This document shows positions 33,127 to 41,995 of a stretch of 64,000 nt of DNA, piece after piece; the first letter of the stretch is position 1, and each line of letters opens with the position of its first letter. Below the pieces are notes generated by a model. The model searched no databases and had not been told where the DNA came from. It saw nothing but the letters and a program-made list of their open reading frames with translations. The position numbers and the translations under genes were made by a program. The DNA comes from an uncultured Eubacteriales bacterium (GTDB lineage: Bacteria; Bacillota; Clostridia; Oscillospirales; Acutalibacteraceae), in the NCBI GenBank assembly GCA_910580045.1, contig CAJTXF010000001.1, positions 17,592 through 81,591 of the forward strand, read 5' to 3'.

Positions 33127-34017
33127 TTATGCTGTATATGCTGCCGGATGTCCGGCCTTGTTCTCTTTCTTGGCTTGAATCAGTCTTTTTACAACATCCG
33201 CGGCAATAAGCTGGCCGCCAATGGTCTGCTTCTGTTTGCTGAAAAAGCTCCCATGGTAGTCCGTGCCGCCGGTGATAAACAGGCCCCTGGCCTGGCACAG
33301 GGATATCAGCTCCCTTTGCAGGCCGAACCCATGAAGGGGATGAATGCACTCTATGCCCTCAATCCCCGTTTGCAGAACATCGTCCAAACTTGACCAAAAG
33401 GTATCCTGGCTGGCCCCATAGGCCTCATAGGGAATCTGCTCCCCTGGGTGGGCGAGCACAGAAATCCCTGACGCTCCTTTTACAACCTGGAGCGCTTCCT
33501 CTAAACTTACAAACTCTATGCGGTTCGAGTCAAAATCATACTGTTTATAATATTTCGTCCCCTCCAGCAGTGTGCTGGTGACACCTGTGTCAAGCAGGTA
33601 GTTTAACAGCTTCCATCCTCCCCTGCCCTGGGGTATCTCATACTTGCGGTAATCACTTTCCGAAACGCCCGGCTCATCCTTCTCAATACATCTCAGCAGG
33701 GCAAGATTGTTCTCCTCCTGCACCTGCGTATTGTGGGCACACACATGCAGCAGCTGGGTATTCTGGGTGTCAACACCATATGCCAGCAAATGGTACTGCT
33801 TTCCCACATAAATCACGTCCAGCTCCACGCCGGTGATAATGTTCAGGCCCGGCTGGCCAGCCTCGTCCCACAAGGTCTCATAGGCAGCCAAACTGTTATG
33901 GTCCGTCACGGATATAAAACTGACATTATTGTCCTGGGCAAGACGCAGCACCTCGCTGACAGAATCACTTCCGTCAGACAGATTGGTGTGAATATGTAAA
34001 TCCGCGAACTGCTTCAT
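33127..34017 (-). CDS. PHP-domain phosphoesterase inside the flagellar operon
   Basis: The 296-residue protein has PHP motifs: DLHIHTNLSDGSDSVSEVL near residue 6 (H-x-H), VTDHNSLAAYE near 38, TGVELD near 62, VLAHPGEQIP near 190 and a C-terminal GGTDYHGSFF. It most resembles 3',5'-nucleoside bisphosphate or RNase AM-type PHP enzymes by motif layout, but the substrate is unknown. It sits between fliJ and fliK on the same strand, with a 60-base gap on one side and 23 on the other, so it is co-transcribed with the hook/export genes. This is not a standard flagellar component. Confidence 0.85.
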   Translation of the reverse strand: MKQFADLHIHTNLSDGSDSVSEVLRLAQDNNVSFISVTDHNSLAAYETLWDEAGQPGLNIITGVELDVIYVGKQYHLLAYGVDTQNTQLLHVCAHNTQVQEENNLALLRCIEKDEPGVSESDYRKYEIPQGRGGWKLLNYLLDTGVTSTLLEGTKYYKQYDFDSNRIEFVSLEEALQVVKGASGISVLAHPGEQIPYEAYGASQDTFWSSLDDVLQTGIEGIECIHPLHGFGLQRELISLCQARGLFITGGTDYHGSFFSKQKQTIGGQLIAADVVKRLIQAKKENKAGHPAAYTA

Positions 34018-34077
34018 CTGTTCTCACTCCCAAGGGAACCCGCTTGGCTCCACAGCTTATCTCAAACAGGGATTCCC

Positions 34078-34536
34078 TTACAATTCCCCGTTCCGCACAG
34101 CGGCGGAACGGCGGGACATAACCAAATCATCAATCTCTTTCTCCTCGGCCTTGGCCACAGCAGCATCGTATTCCCCGCGTTTGATGTCTTTCAGCTTTTC
34201 CAGAGACTGTGTCTCCTGCTTGGCCTCTACCAGCAGGCGGCGCTTTTCCTCCTCTGCCTTGCGCAGCTCCTTGAGCAGTCCGGTTTCCCGCTGCACCCGG
34301 CGCTCCAAAACCTCAATGCCGGTCTCATACTTCATGGAATCCGCAATGGTCAGGCCCTCAGCCTTTTTCTGCCGGTACTCCTCCTCACAGTCCACCCGGT
34401 TCTGGATGGCCTGCTCCAGCACGGTCTCCTGCCTGCGCACTGCCGCCAGAGCCGTTCCATGTTCCGCCAGCCGGATGTCCAGCATCTGGTTTTTATACCT
34501 GAGCACAGTATCCAGCTGGAAACGAAATTTTTTCAT
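34078..34536 (-). CDS. fliJ: Flagellar export chaperone FliJ
   Basis: The 152-residue protein is almost wholly helical and charged, beginning KKFRFQLDTVLRYKNQMLD, the FliJ pattern. It forms a coiled coil in the FliI ATPase ring. The ATG at 34536 is chosen because GGAGG lies 8 bases upstream; an upstream in-frame start extends into the gap after fliI. Confidence 0.9.
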   Translation of the reverse strand: MKKFRFQLDTVLRYKNQMLDIRLAEHGTALAAVRRQETVLEQAIQNRVDCEEEYRQKKAEGLTIADSMKYETGIEVLERRVQRETGLLKELRKAEEEKRRLLVEAKQETQSLEKLKDIKRGEYDAAVAKAEEKEIDDLVMSRRSAAVRNGEL

Positions 34537-34640
34537 TGGCACCGCCTCCCTTACGCTTTCTATTCCATCACATTTCGTGGGTTTTCTTTCCAATACTACA
34601 GGGTATGGCAAATATCAAAAATGTTTCCTCGTGCCTTCCC

Positions 34641-35948
34641 CTACCTGCCGGAGAGGATGCGGTTCATCTGCTCCAGGCACTGCTCGTAGGTAAAGACCTC
34701 TTGGGTGCCCTGCTTCAAAAACTCGTTTATCTTGTCAATCTTTGTCAGTGCGAAATCCAGCTTGGGGTTGCTTCCTGACTTATACGCGCCGATAGACACC
34801 AAGTCCGCGTTTTGGTTATATGTGCTCATAATGTCCCGCAGCCGGGAGGCCATCTGCTTGTGCCTGTCGTCCACCAGCTCCACCATCAGACGGGAGATGC
34901 TGGCTCCAATATCAATGGCCGGGTAGTGGTTGGCCGCAGCCAGGCCACGGCTGAGCACAATATGGCCATCCAAAATCCCTCGGACCGTGTCCGCGATAGG
35001 CTCGTTGGTATCGTCTCCCTCTACCAAAACTGTGTAAATCCCGGTGATGGAGCCCTTCTTAAAGTTGCCGCTGCGCTCCAGGAGCTTTGGCAGCTCCGCG
35101 TAAATGGAGGGCGTATAGCCCCGGGACACCGGCGGTTCGCCGATGGCAAGTCCCACCTCCCGCTGGGCCATAGCGAAACGGGTGAGGGAGTCCATCATCA
35201 ACAGCACATCCAGGCCTTGGTCCCGAAAGTACTCGGCAATGCCTGTGGCCACAGTGGGGCACTTTTTGCGGAGCATGGCAGGCTGGTCAGAAGTTGCCAC
35301 CACCAGCACAGAGCGGGCCATACCCTCTGGCCCTAAATCCTTCTCCACAAACTCCAAGACCTCTCGGCCTCGCTCGCCCACCAGGGCAATCACGTTGATG
35401 TCAGCTTTCACATACTTCGCAATCATGCCCATCAGGGTGCTCTTGCCCACGCCGGAACCCGCGAAGATTCCCATACGCTGGCCCTTGCCAATGGTCAGGA
35501 GGCTGTCGATAGCTTTCACGCCAAACTCCATCCGCTCCCGGATAGGCGGGCGGGTTAAGGGGTTGATGTAGCTGCTGCCCAAATAATATGTATCGCCCCC
35601 CTCAAAGGGGCCCTTATCGTCAATAGGCTGGCCCAGCGCGTTGATGATGCGGCCCTTGAGAAAGGGGCCCACCCGCAGCCGGAGCTGGTGGCCAGTGTTG
35701 CGCACGAAGTTGCCGGAGGAAATCCCCGTCATCTCCGCGTATGGCATCAGGAGCATCCGGTCGTTTTTGAAGCCAACCACTTCGGCTGGTATCTGCCCGC
35801 CGGACTCTCCGCTATATATACGGCATATATCGCCTACGGCAGCCCGGCCGCCGCTGGCCTCAATGGACATGCCCACGATATTCTCAATTTTGCCGGTATG
35901 GCCGATGGTCTCTGCCTGCCGGACCTGACGGATAATTTCCTCAAACAT
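34641..35948 (-). CDS. fliI: Flagellum-specific ATPase FliI
   Basis: The 435-residue F1-beta-like ATPase has Walker A GIFAGSGVGKSTLMG near residue 155, the catalytic Glu region ALVGERGREVLEF and Walker B VLLMMDSLTRFA. It energises protein export. Its first codons overlap the end of fliH by 8 bases. Confidence 0.96.
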   Translation of the reverse strand: MFEEIIRQVRQAETIGHTGKIENIVGMSIEASGGRAAVGDICRIYSGESGGQIPAEVVGFKNDRMLLMPYAEMTGISSGNFVRNTGHQLRLRVGPFLKGRIINALGQPIDDKGPFEGGDTYYLGSSYINPLTRPPIRERMEFGVKAIDSLLTIGKGQRMGIFAGSGVGKSTLMGMIAKYVKADINVIALVGERGREVLEFVEKDLGPEGMARSVLVVATSDQPAMLRKKCPTVATGIAEYFRDQGLDVLLMMDSLTRFAMAQREVGLAIGEPPVSRGYTPSIYAELPKLLERSGNFKKGSITGIYTVLVEGDDTNEPIADTVRGILDGHIVLSRGLAAANHYPAIDIGASISRLMVELVDDRHKQMASRLRDIMSTYNQNADLVSIGAYKSGSNPKLDFALTKIDKINEFLKQGTQEVFTYEQCLEQMNRILSGR

Positions 35949-36810
35949 GAGCCTGCCCTCTCAGAAGCGGCCAGCTGTTTGCGCTCACATCCGCATTGGA
36001 GACAATGTCCCTCAGGTTATCCAGCTGGGTGGAGACACTGGCGTCAATAATCTCATCCGGCATCTCAATAATGCAGGTGCCGGACTCATCGTCCGCCATG
36101 GGAATAATCCTCACCCGCTCTGACAGCCTTGACAGCGCCTGGGTCAGCTCGGGAATGGTCTCTGCCGCGGCCCTGGCATCACAGTCTGCAATATAAACCT
36201 GCACCCACTCACACCGGCGGCGCTTGGCTGTGGCGGACTCAATCATCCGTACCAGCACGCCTCCGCTGCTCTTCAAACTGATTCGAATAACCTTCTCGGC
36301 AATGGCCAAAGCCAGCTCCTTCAGGCCCTCCTTGCTTTCGTCCAATATCTCATCTCTGGCCCGCACAGCCTCTTTCAAAAAGGTCTGTATCTCCTGCTCT
36401 TGGGCAGCGGCCTTCTCCTCCAGCTCTGTCTGAGCCTGGCGGCGGCCTTCGGCCAAACCTTGGGAAAAGCCCATATTATACCCATCTTCATTTGCTATCT
36501 TGCGCAGCTGCTCCAGCTCCGCCTGGGCCTCCTCCACAGCCTTCTCCAGGATACTCTGGGCCTCTCGCCGGGCGTCAGCCAAAATGGCCTCTGCCTGAAT
36601 CTGGGCAAAGTCAACCGCTGAGGGCTCCTTTTCCGGCTCAGGCTCTGGGGTGGGACGGGAGGCATCCGCCTCCTCCAATTCCTCCTCCCCGTCAAAAACA
36701 GGCAGTGCCGCTGCTTCCGGCTCAGGCGAGGAAACAGTAAGGTCCTCCGCAGCCGGAAAGACATATTTATCCGCCGCCACATTGACGAAGCGCTTAAAAA
36801 TGCCCGGCAT
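35941..36810 (-). CDS. fliH: Flagellar assembly protein FliH
   Basis: The 289-residue protein has a variable acidic N-terminus, a long charged coiled coil (about 70-165, with EAILADARREAQSILEKAVE) and a C-terminal V-ATPase-E-like domain with ELALAIAEKVIRISLKS. It regulates FliI. It overlaps fliI and follows fliG after a 131-base gap. Confidence 0.9.
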   Translation of the reverse strand: MPGIFKRFVNVAADKYVFPAAEDLTVSSPEPEAAALPVFDGEEELEEADASRPTPEPEPEKEPSAVDFAQIQAEAILADARREAQSILEKAVEEAQAELEQLRKIANEDGYNMGFSQGLAEGRRQAQTELEEKAAAQEQEIQTFLKEAVRARDEILDESKEGLKELALAIAEKVIRISLKSSGGVLVRMIESATAKRRRCEWVQVYIADCDARAAAETIPELTQALSRLSERVRIIPMADDESGTCIIEMPDEIIDASVSTQLDNLRDIVSNADVSANSWPLLRGQAHV

Positions 36811-36941
36811 ACTGAGAACCTCCTTTCCCTATCCTGTCACAAAAGATGAACCAGATTTGTTGTGAGTTTTCTTGATTCGGGCGATGGGTACGCCCGTGCT
36901 TTCTATAAATAATGTATAAACTATGTGAACTTCGGGGGCTA

Positions 36942-38078
36942 TCAGGCAATAATATCGTCCTTGCCGCCCTTGAGGATGATGATTTCGTTCTTGGCCTCCA
37001 AGTCGCGGATAAGGGCCACGATACGCTGCTGCGCGTCGTCCACGTCCTTCATGCGCACATTGGTGGTAATTTCCAAATCGTCCCGGATAGACTCCGCCAT
37101 ACGGGTAGACATATTCTTGAACAGCTTGTTGGCCAAATCCGCGCTGGCGGGTTTGAGGGCCAGCACCAAATCGTGGGTGTCGCAGTCCCGGACAAAACGC
37201 TGCACAGAGCGGTCGTCCATGGTAAGGATATCCTCGAACACGAACATGCGCTTGCGGATTTCCTCGGCCAGAACAGCGTCGTACATGGACAGGCCGTCGA
37301 ATATGCTCTTTTCGCTGACCCGGTCCACGTTGTTCATCACGTCTGCCACAAAGTCTATGCCGCCCACCTGGATATTGCTGCTGCTGAAGATATTGGCAAA
37401 CTTGTTGGACATTTCTGTCTCAATAATCTTCACCGCAGCAGGGGAAGCGCTGTCCATATTGGCAATGCGCTCTACTACTTTAATCTGCCGCTCCGGCTCC
37501 AGCTGGGCAATCACCGCGGCGGCCTTATCAGGCTCTATGTAAGAGAGCACCAGCGCAATGGTCTGGGGGCGCTCGTTCTGCAGGGCTGTGAACAAATCCT
37601 TTTCTCCGGCCTTGTTCATAAAGGCAAACTCCCGGTTCTTCAAGGACTTGGTCACTTTATCCAACAGGTTGGTTGCTGTCTGTGCGCCAAAGGCTTTCTC
37701 CAGCACAGTGCGGGCGTATTCCAGCCCACCCTCTGTAACAGCCTTATTGGTCATGCACATCTGATAGTACTCGTTGAGCACCGCCTCGGTCACATCGGCG
37801 TTCAAATACCCCAGCTTTGCCACCTCGATGGTAATCATTTCAACATCTTCGGGCTCCATGTACTGGTACAGCTGGGAGGCCTTATCCACGCCAAGGGAGA
37901 CGATAACCGCTGCCGCCTTTTGAGCGCCGCTCATAGACTCCAGCAAGGTACGCTGCATAGCCAGAGCGGATTCCTCCGAAGAGGGGGTTTCCTCTACGGC
38001 TGGCTCTGGTGCGGGCTCGCCTTTTTTGCCTTTTTTCTTTTCGGCTTTTACCGCCTTATCCGCCATTGGCCCCTTCAT
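36942..38078 (-). CDS. fliG: Flagellar motor switch protein FliG
   Basis: The 378-residue switch protein has an extra Lys/Glu/Pro-rich N-terminal extension of about 40 residues before the usual armadillo-like domains. The EHPQ-type motif reads ERPQTIALVLSYIEPDKAAA, with His replaced by Arg. The C-terminal torque domain with charged residues (FVFEDILTMDDRSVQRFVRD) is intact. Two starts are possible: ATG at 38078 or 38066; both overlap fliF. The extension could contact FliF or be flexible. Confidence 0.93.
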   Translation of the reverse strand: MKGPMADKAVKAEKKKGKKGEPAPEPAVEETPSSEESALAMQRTLLESMSGAQKAAAVIVSLGVDKASQLYQYMEPEDVEMITIEVAKLGYLNADVTEAVLNEYYQMCMTNKAVTEGGLEYARTVLEKAFGAQTATNLLDKVTKSLKNREFAFMNKAGEKDLFTALQNERPQTIALVLSYIEPDKAAAVIAQLEPERQIKVVERIANMDSASPAAVKIIETEMSNKFANIFSSSNIQVGGIDFVADVMNNVDRVSEKSIFDGLSMYDAVLAEEIRKRMFVFEDILTMDDRSVQRFVRDCDTHDLVLALKPASADLANKLFKNMSTRMAESIRDDLEITTNVRMKDVDDAQQRIVALIRDLEAKNEIIILKGGKDDIIA

Positions 38079-39717
38079 CTCCCCTCAGCAGAGTCTTAAT
38101 CGCCTGAGCGGCGATTTCGGGATTGCTCTCAGCCAGCTCGCGCACACTTTTGCGCAGCTCCATACTTTTTTCTGTATGTACATCCATAATATCGGCGCCA
38201 TCCAGAGCAGGTTCCTCTGCAGGCAGCTCTATTGGCAACCCATCGCCCATCTCCGGGCCAGTGACAAGCACTGGATCCAGAGACTGCATTCTGCGCCGGC
38301 TGCGGCTGCGGCCCAGAAGCACAAACACCACAAACAGCACCATAAAGAGGAACAGTCCCGCCAAAAGTGCCAGATAAACCCACAGGGGAATATCGCCAAA
38401 CAGGCCAATAATCGGCTGGGTGTCCGCAGGAACATTGTCCTGCTCTGTCTCAGGCCGGTAAAACTCATGACTGATGATAGAAATCTTATCCGCCTGATTG
38501 GCCTGGCTGATACCCGCAGCCCGGGCCACGTGACGCATCAAATCATCCTGGTTCGCTGTGTTGGGCACCCGGCTGTTAATACTCACCGACACAGTTACAT
38601 CAGAGATATACCCGCCGATGGTCTGCTGCTGGGTGACAGTTTTATTATTCTCAAATTGCTTCTCTCCGCTGACCTCCAGCTCCTGCTCGTCGCCAGTGGG
38701 TGTGAAGTCCTCCACGTATGTGTTCAAGTCAGCGTTGGGGTCTGTACCCACCACGCCGCCAACGCCGTCCTCGCCGCCGACCACCCGGCCGGACCAGATA
38801 TGCTTGCCTACAATGCCCTCGCCCTCAGTGTCAGCTCCAGCCCAATCAGGCTGGGAATAGATAGTGGACTCGGACTGGGAGCTGCTCATTTCCACAGTGG
38901 TATTCACCGCGCAGGTGACATTGCCCTCACCATACAAAGGCACCAGCACATCCATGACCTTTGCCTGCAGCTTCTTGTCCCACTGGGCCTCCAGGGCCAG
39001 CTTGGTCTCAGCCAGGGTCTTCACGTCACCGCTGTCAGCCTCAGAGCCGTCATAGCTGTTGCCCTCGCTGTCCCGGATGTCCACCTCGTCAATAACAAGC
39101 CCCTTGACAGAGTGGCTCACTGTGGCCCGGATAGACTCTGCCAGGGCCTCGTCCATCTTTTCCCCGTCCTTCATGGTGACCACCACAGAGGCAGAAGCCT
39201 GGATGGTATTGTCCTGGCTGAGCACATAGCGCCTGTCCTCGCCCGGGACAATATTGACCACCGCGTCAGACACACCCTCATAGCAGCGGATAGTGGCAGC
39301 CATTCTGTCCATCAGCTCAAACAGCGCCATCTGCGAGCGGTCCGACTCGGTTGACAGAGCGCTGATATTTGTCAGATACGTGCCATAGTCCGGGCTGGAC
39401 TGGGGATATCCCGCGGCAATGAGCTTGGCCTTCAGCTGGGCCTCCTGGCCGGCTGGCACCATAATGGTGTCCTCCCCCTGGAAGCGGATGTCTGTGACGC
39501 CCTCGTCCTGGAGATACTTGGCCACAGCAGCCATGTCATTGCTGCTCAGCCCAGTGAACAGCGCCTCATATTCTGTTTTAGAGTTATTGGCCAGAAAAAC
39601 CGCCAAAACGGCCAGCCCGACCACGATAGCAGCCACAATAATGGCCTTCACGGTCTTGCTCAGCCCGCCCACAGTTCCTTTGACCTGCGACCAGATATCC
39701 TTTGCCTTCTCTTCCAC
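38056..39717 (-). CDS. fliF: Flagellar MS-ring protein FliF
   Basis: The 553-residue protein has two membrane helices (about 24-46 and 440-465) around a periplasmic-side ring-building region with LVIDEVDIRDSEGN. The C-terminal cytoplasmic tail ends in a FliG-binding helix (SVRELAESNPEIAAQAIKTL). Length is normal. Confidence 0.94.
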   Translation of the reverse strand: MEEKAKDIWSQVKGTVGGLSKTVKAIIVAAIVVGLAVLAVFLANNSKTEYEALFTGLSSNDMAAVAKYLQDEGVTDIRFQGEDTIMVPAGQEAQLKAKLIAAGYPQSSPDYGTYLTNISALSTESDRSQMALFELMDRMAATIRCYEGVSDAVVNIVPGEDRRYVLSQDNTIQASASVVVTMKDGEKMDEALAESIRATVSHSVKGLVIDEVDIRDSEGNSYDGSEADSGDVKTLAETKLALEAQWDKKLQAKVMDVLVPLYGEGNVTCAVNTTVEMSSSQSESTIYSQPDWAGADTEGEGIVGKHIWSGRVVGGEDGVGGVVGTDPNADLNTYVEDFTPTGDEQELEVSGEKQFENNKTVTQQQTIGGYISDVTVSVSINSRVPNTANQDDLMRHVARAAGISQANQADKISIISHEFYRPETEQDNVPADTQPIIGLFGDIPLWVYLALLAGLFLFMVLFVVFVLLGRSRSRRRMQSLDPVLVTGPEMGDGLPIELPAEEPALDGADIMDVHTEKSMELRKSVRELAESNPEIAAQAIKTLLRGDEGANGG

Positions 39718-39761
39718 TTATGCGACCTCCTCAGACCTGCTGCGAGAATTTTCAGCCCAGC

Positions 39762-40064
39762 TTACAGGCTGATGCGCATGAGTTCATTGTATGCCTCAAC
39801 AGCCCGGTTGCGCAGCTGCACAAGCAGACTGACAGAGAGCTCATACTTGGTGCTGGCCATACTCAGGGCTACAGGATTATCCAGCTGGCCGGTGGCCATC
39901 AGGTATTGCATCTGGGTTTTTTCCGCGTCGCTCTCCTTTACTGCGTCAACCGCAGACTGAAAGATGCCGCCGAAAGCGTTCTGTACATTTTCTTCGCCCT
40001 GGGCCTTTTCGGCCCCCAGCTCCCCGGCAAAGAGGGAGGAAAGCGGTGTAATAGACTGTATCAT
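39762..40064 (-). CDS. fliE: Flagellar hook-basal body protein FliE
   Basis: The 100-residue protein has the FliE C-terminal pattern TKYELSVSLLVQLRNRAVEA, then YNELMRISL. It joins the MS ring to the rod. The ATG at 40064 is chosen for its GAAGG 10 bases upstream; the longer start at 40091 lies too close to the internal promoter for a ribosome site. Confidence 0.9.
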   Translation of the reverse strand: MIQSITPLSSLFAGELGAEKAQGEENVQNAFGGIFQSAVDAVKESDAEKTQMQYLMATGQLDNPVALSMASTKYELSVSLLVQLRNRAVEAYNELMRISL

Positions 40065-40116
40065 AGCAGCCAGACCTTCCCTTCTTTTCATGCGCGCGTA
40101 TGCAGCGCCGCATTCT

Positions 40117-40145
40117 ATTATAATGCCTTATTCCGTTAATAGCAA
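40117..40145 (-). promoter_or_regulatory. Internal sigma-A-like promoter upstream of fliE
   Basis: On the minus strand TTGCTA (40145-40140) and TATAAT (40122-40117) have a 17-base spacer, in the 131-base gap after flgC. It would boost the operon from fliE onwards. Confidence 0.6.
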
Positions 40146-40195
40146 TAGATAGCTGCGTATATTCTAAAAAAATTCAATTTTTTCCAAGCAAGAAC

Positions 40196-40657
40196 TTACC
40201 TGCTCCCCAAATCCAGTCCACGGGAAATCACGCTCTTCAGCGTGTTAAAAGCAGTTACATTTGCCGAATAGGCCTGGCTTGCAGCCATAGCGTCCGTAAT
40301 TTCTTTTACCAGCGTGATGTTGGGCATTTCCAAATAACCATCCTCATTCGCGTCCGGATGCGTGGGGTCATAGGTAATGGGGAATGGACTCTCGTCCTCC
40401 ATAATTTCCGCCACGCGCACGCCTGCGCTGCGCTCTGTCCCCCGGTTGGAATTGTTGACCGCCCGGGCCATGGCCATACGGAAGCTGTCCCGGCCGCCCT
40501 CTGCCTCAAAGACCACCATCTTCCTGCGGTAGGGACCCTCGCCGTTTTCAGTCCTGGTAGTATTCAGGTTGGTGATGTTCTCCGAAATAATGTCTAACCG
40601 CAGCTGCTGGGCTGTCAGCCCAGAGCCCACAATATTGATATTGCCTAGAAAAGCCAT
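40196..40657 (-). CDS. flgC: Flagellar rod protein FlgC
   Basis: The 153-residue rod protein has the N-terminal motif LDIISENITNLNTTRTENG and conserved PYRRKMVVFE, and ends with YSANVTAFNTLKSVISRGLD. Gene order flgB-flgC-fliE is standard. Confidence 0.94.
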   Translation of the reverse strand: MAFLGNINIVGSGLTAQQLRLDIISENITNLNTTRTENGEGPYRRKMVVFEAEGGRDSFRMAMARAVNNSNRGTERSAGVRVAEIMEDESPFPITYDPTHPDANEDGYLEMPNITLVKEITDAMAASQAYSANVTAFNTLKSVISRGLDLGSR

Positions 40658-40718
40658 TTGCGTCCAATCCTTTCCATGCCGGGAGAACCCCGCCCGGCTG
40701 ATTGTTTCCCTGTAAAAG

Positions 40719-40736
40719 AGCCCTGTTTCAGGGCAG
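40719..40736 (-). terminator. Weak attenuator-like hairpin between flgB and flgC
   Basis: On the minus strand GCCCTG pairs with CAGGGC around AAA, followed by TCTTTT. The stem is short, so it may only partly reduce transcription after flgB. Confidence 0.35.
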
Positions 40737-40749
40737 CTTTTCAGTCTGC

Positions 40750-41139
40750 TTAACCGCCGATGGCAGTGCGCAGAACTGATAAATCACTGTTAATGCTCTG
40801 ATAAACATACTGCATCTGATAGGAGTTGCGTACCAGCTCCGTCATCTGCTCGGTCAGGTTTACGCCGTTGTCATCCCGGCGGGTAATCTCCTCGGTCTCC
40901 ACCACATTCCAGCCAGCGCCCTCAATGGCGTCCCGCATGGTCTGCTTGGTCAGCTTGTTTTTTCCATAGTCAGCGGCCTCCAGCTGCTGCTGAAAGCTCT
41001 CCTCAAAGGTGACCAGCTTTGTTTTATAGTTGGGTGTCTCCACGTTGGAAATATTATCCAGCAAAGCGTTCTGCTTGACCCACAAAAACTCTATTGAGCG
41101 CTCCATCATGCGCAGACTGTTATTTGTAATCACGTCCAC
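40750..41139 (-). CDS. flgB: Flagellar rod protein FlgB
   Basis: The 129-residue proximal rod protein has LWVKQNALLDNISNVETPNY near its N-terminus and ends with MQYVYQSINSDLSVLRTAI. It is the first gene of the operon. GGGAGG precedes the ATG. Confidence 0.94.
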   Translation of the reverse strand: MDVITNNSLRMMERSIEFLWVKQNALLDNISNVETPNYKTKLVTFEESFQQQLEAADYGKNKLTKQTMRDAIEGAGWNVVETEEITRRDDNGVNLTEQMTELVRNSYQMQYVYQSINSDLSVLRTAIGG

Positions 41140-41504
41140 AGCGGCGCCTCCCTTTCACATGAAATATACCTTTCGATACTTTTCCAATTCTATTGATTTG
41201 TCACCATTATATCATACTTCGAGTGGCTTCGCAAGTCCTCAGGATAATTTAGAGTTAGGAATAAATTGTAAAATCGACCGTTTCGCCTATCTTGTAGCGA
41301 GCTTCATTCTATCTACTATAGTCCTATTTCTGCGGTCTTTGAATAGCGTATCTTCAACGGCCCCACATCATTCAGTGTATGGCATCCGGGGGCAAAATAT
41401 TTTTCTAATTTTGGGGTTTGAGCAAATCTGTGCATTTTTTCCAGCCAGCAGTCACGAAATTCTGGTGTATCGAAAAACATACCTGCCCGCCTCTTGAGAG
41501 AAGC
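41140..41504. other. A/T-rich gap containing the fla/che operon promoter
   Basis: Apart from the promoter at 41206-41234, I see no gene here. Positions 41235-41500 are clearly richer in A and T than the rest of the window, with no conserved frame or strong hairpin. It could be a decayed gene, regulatory DNA for the flagellar operon, or both. Confidence 0.5.
41206..41234 (-). promoter_or_regulatory. Main promoter of the flagellar/chemotaxis operon
   Basis: On the minus strand TTGCGA (41234-41229) and TATAAT (41211-41206) have a 17-base spacer, with a TG extension before the -10 box. It lies about 67 bases before flgB. It fits the vegetative sigma, as expected for early flagellar genes, and not the FliA consensus. 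Confidence 0.75.
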
Positions 41505-41969
41505 CTATCCCAAATCAATTTTTTCCACCTGGCCGTCTACCAGCCGGTAAACCGCCGTGCCGTCTCTGGCAACCAGAAAGGTCTGCTCCGGCTCGTTGGT
41601 GCCCGCGTCCGAGCGGGCGTAAACTGTAATTTTCATGCAGGGCAGATTATCAACCGGGATGGCCTTCTCCACCTGATAGACGTGGTAGTCCTCCATGCTC
41701 TCCTCTTTCAGGCCCAGGGCCTTGGGCTCCAGGGAGCGAAAGTAGTCGATGGTCTCCTCTGTGGTCATCATATGCAGCTGCTCTCCCTCTTGCGAGTCCA
41801 GCGCGGAGCTGGAGCTGGCTCCGTTCACCAATGGGTCGGAGCCCTCCGCAAGGGTGCCGGAGGAGCCAGAGACGCCGGAGCCCGGGTCACCCCCGCCGCA
41901 GCCTGCCAATGTCAGGCTCAGAGCCAAAAGCCCCGCCGCCCCCAAACGATTCCATTTTATCCGCTTCAT
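41505..41969 (-). CDS. Uncharacterised lipoprotein downstream of the FtsA-like gene
   Basis: The 154-residue product has a basic start, a hydrophobic stretch and the lipobox LAGC near residue 23, followed by a Gly/Ser-rich tether and a small C-terminal domain with FLVARDGTAVYRLVDGQ. No family is recognised. The ATG at 41969 is chosen because AAAGGA lies 10 bases upstream. It follows the FtsA-like gene by about 26 bases, so the two probably form an operon. Confidence 0.7.
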   Translation of the reverse strand: MKRIKWNRLGAAGLLALSLTLAGCGGGDPGSGVSGSSGTLAEGSDPLVNGASSSSALDSQEGEQLHMMTTEETIDYFRSLEPKALGLKEESMEDYHVYQVEKAIPVDNLPCMKITVYARSDAGTNEPEQTFLVARDGTAVYRLVDGQVEKIDLG

Positions 41970-41995
41970 GGGTATCACATCCTTTTGTGGTTCCT

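Noticed and set aside
33127..33349. Longer 473-codon version of FliK
   Set aside because: The extra residues overlap the PHP gene, and an ideal ribosome site exists at the shorter ATG at 33103.
41206..41234. FliA-type promoter for the fla operon
   Set aside because: The boxes fit the housekeeping sigma (TTGCGA and TATAAT with a 17-base spacer), and the FliA core (TAAA and GCCGATAA) was not found.
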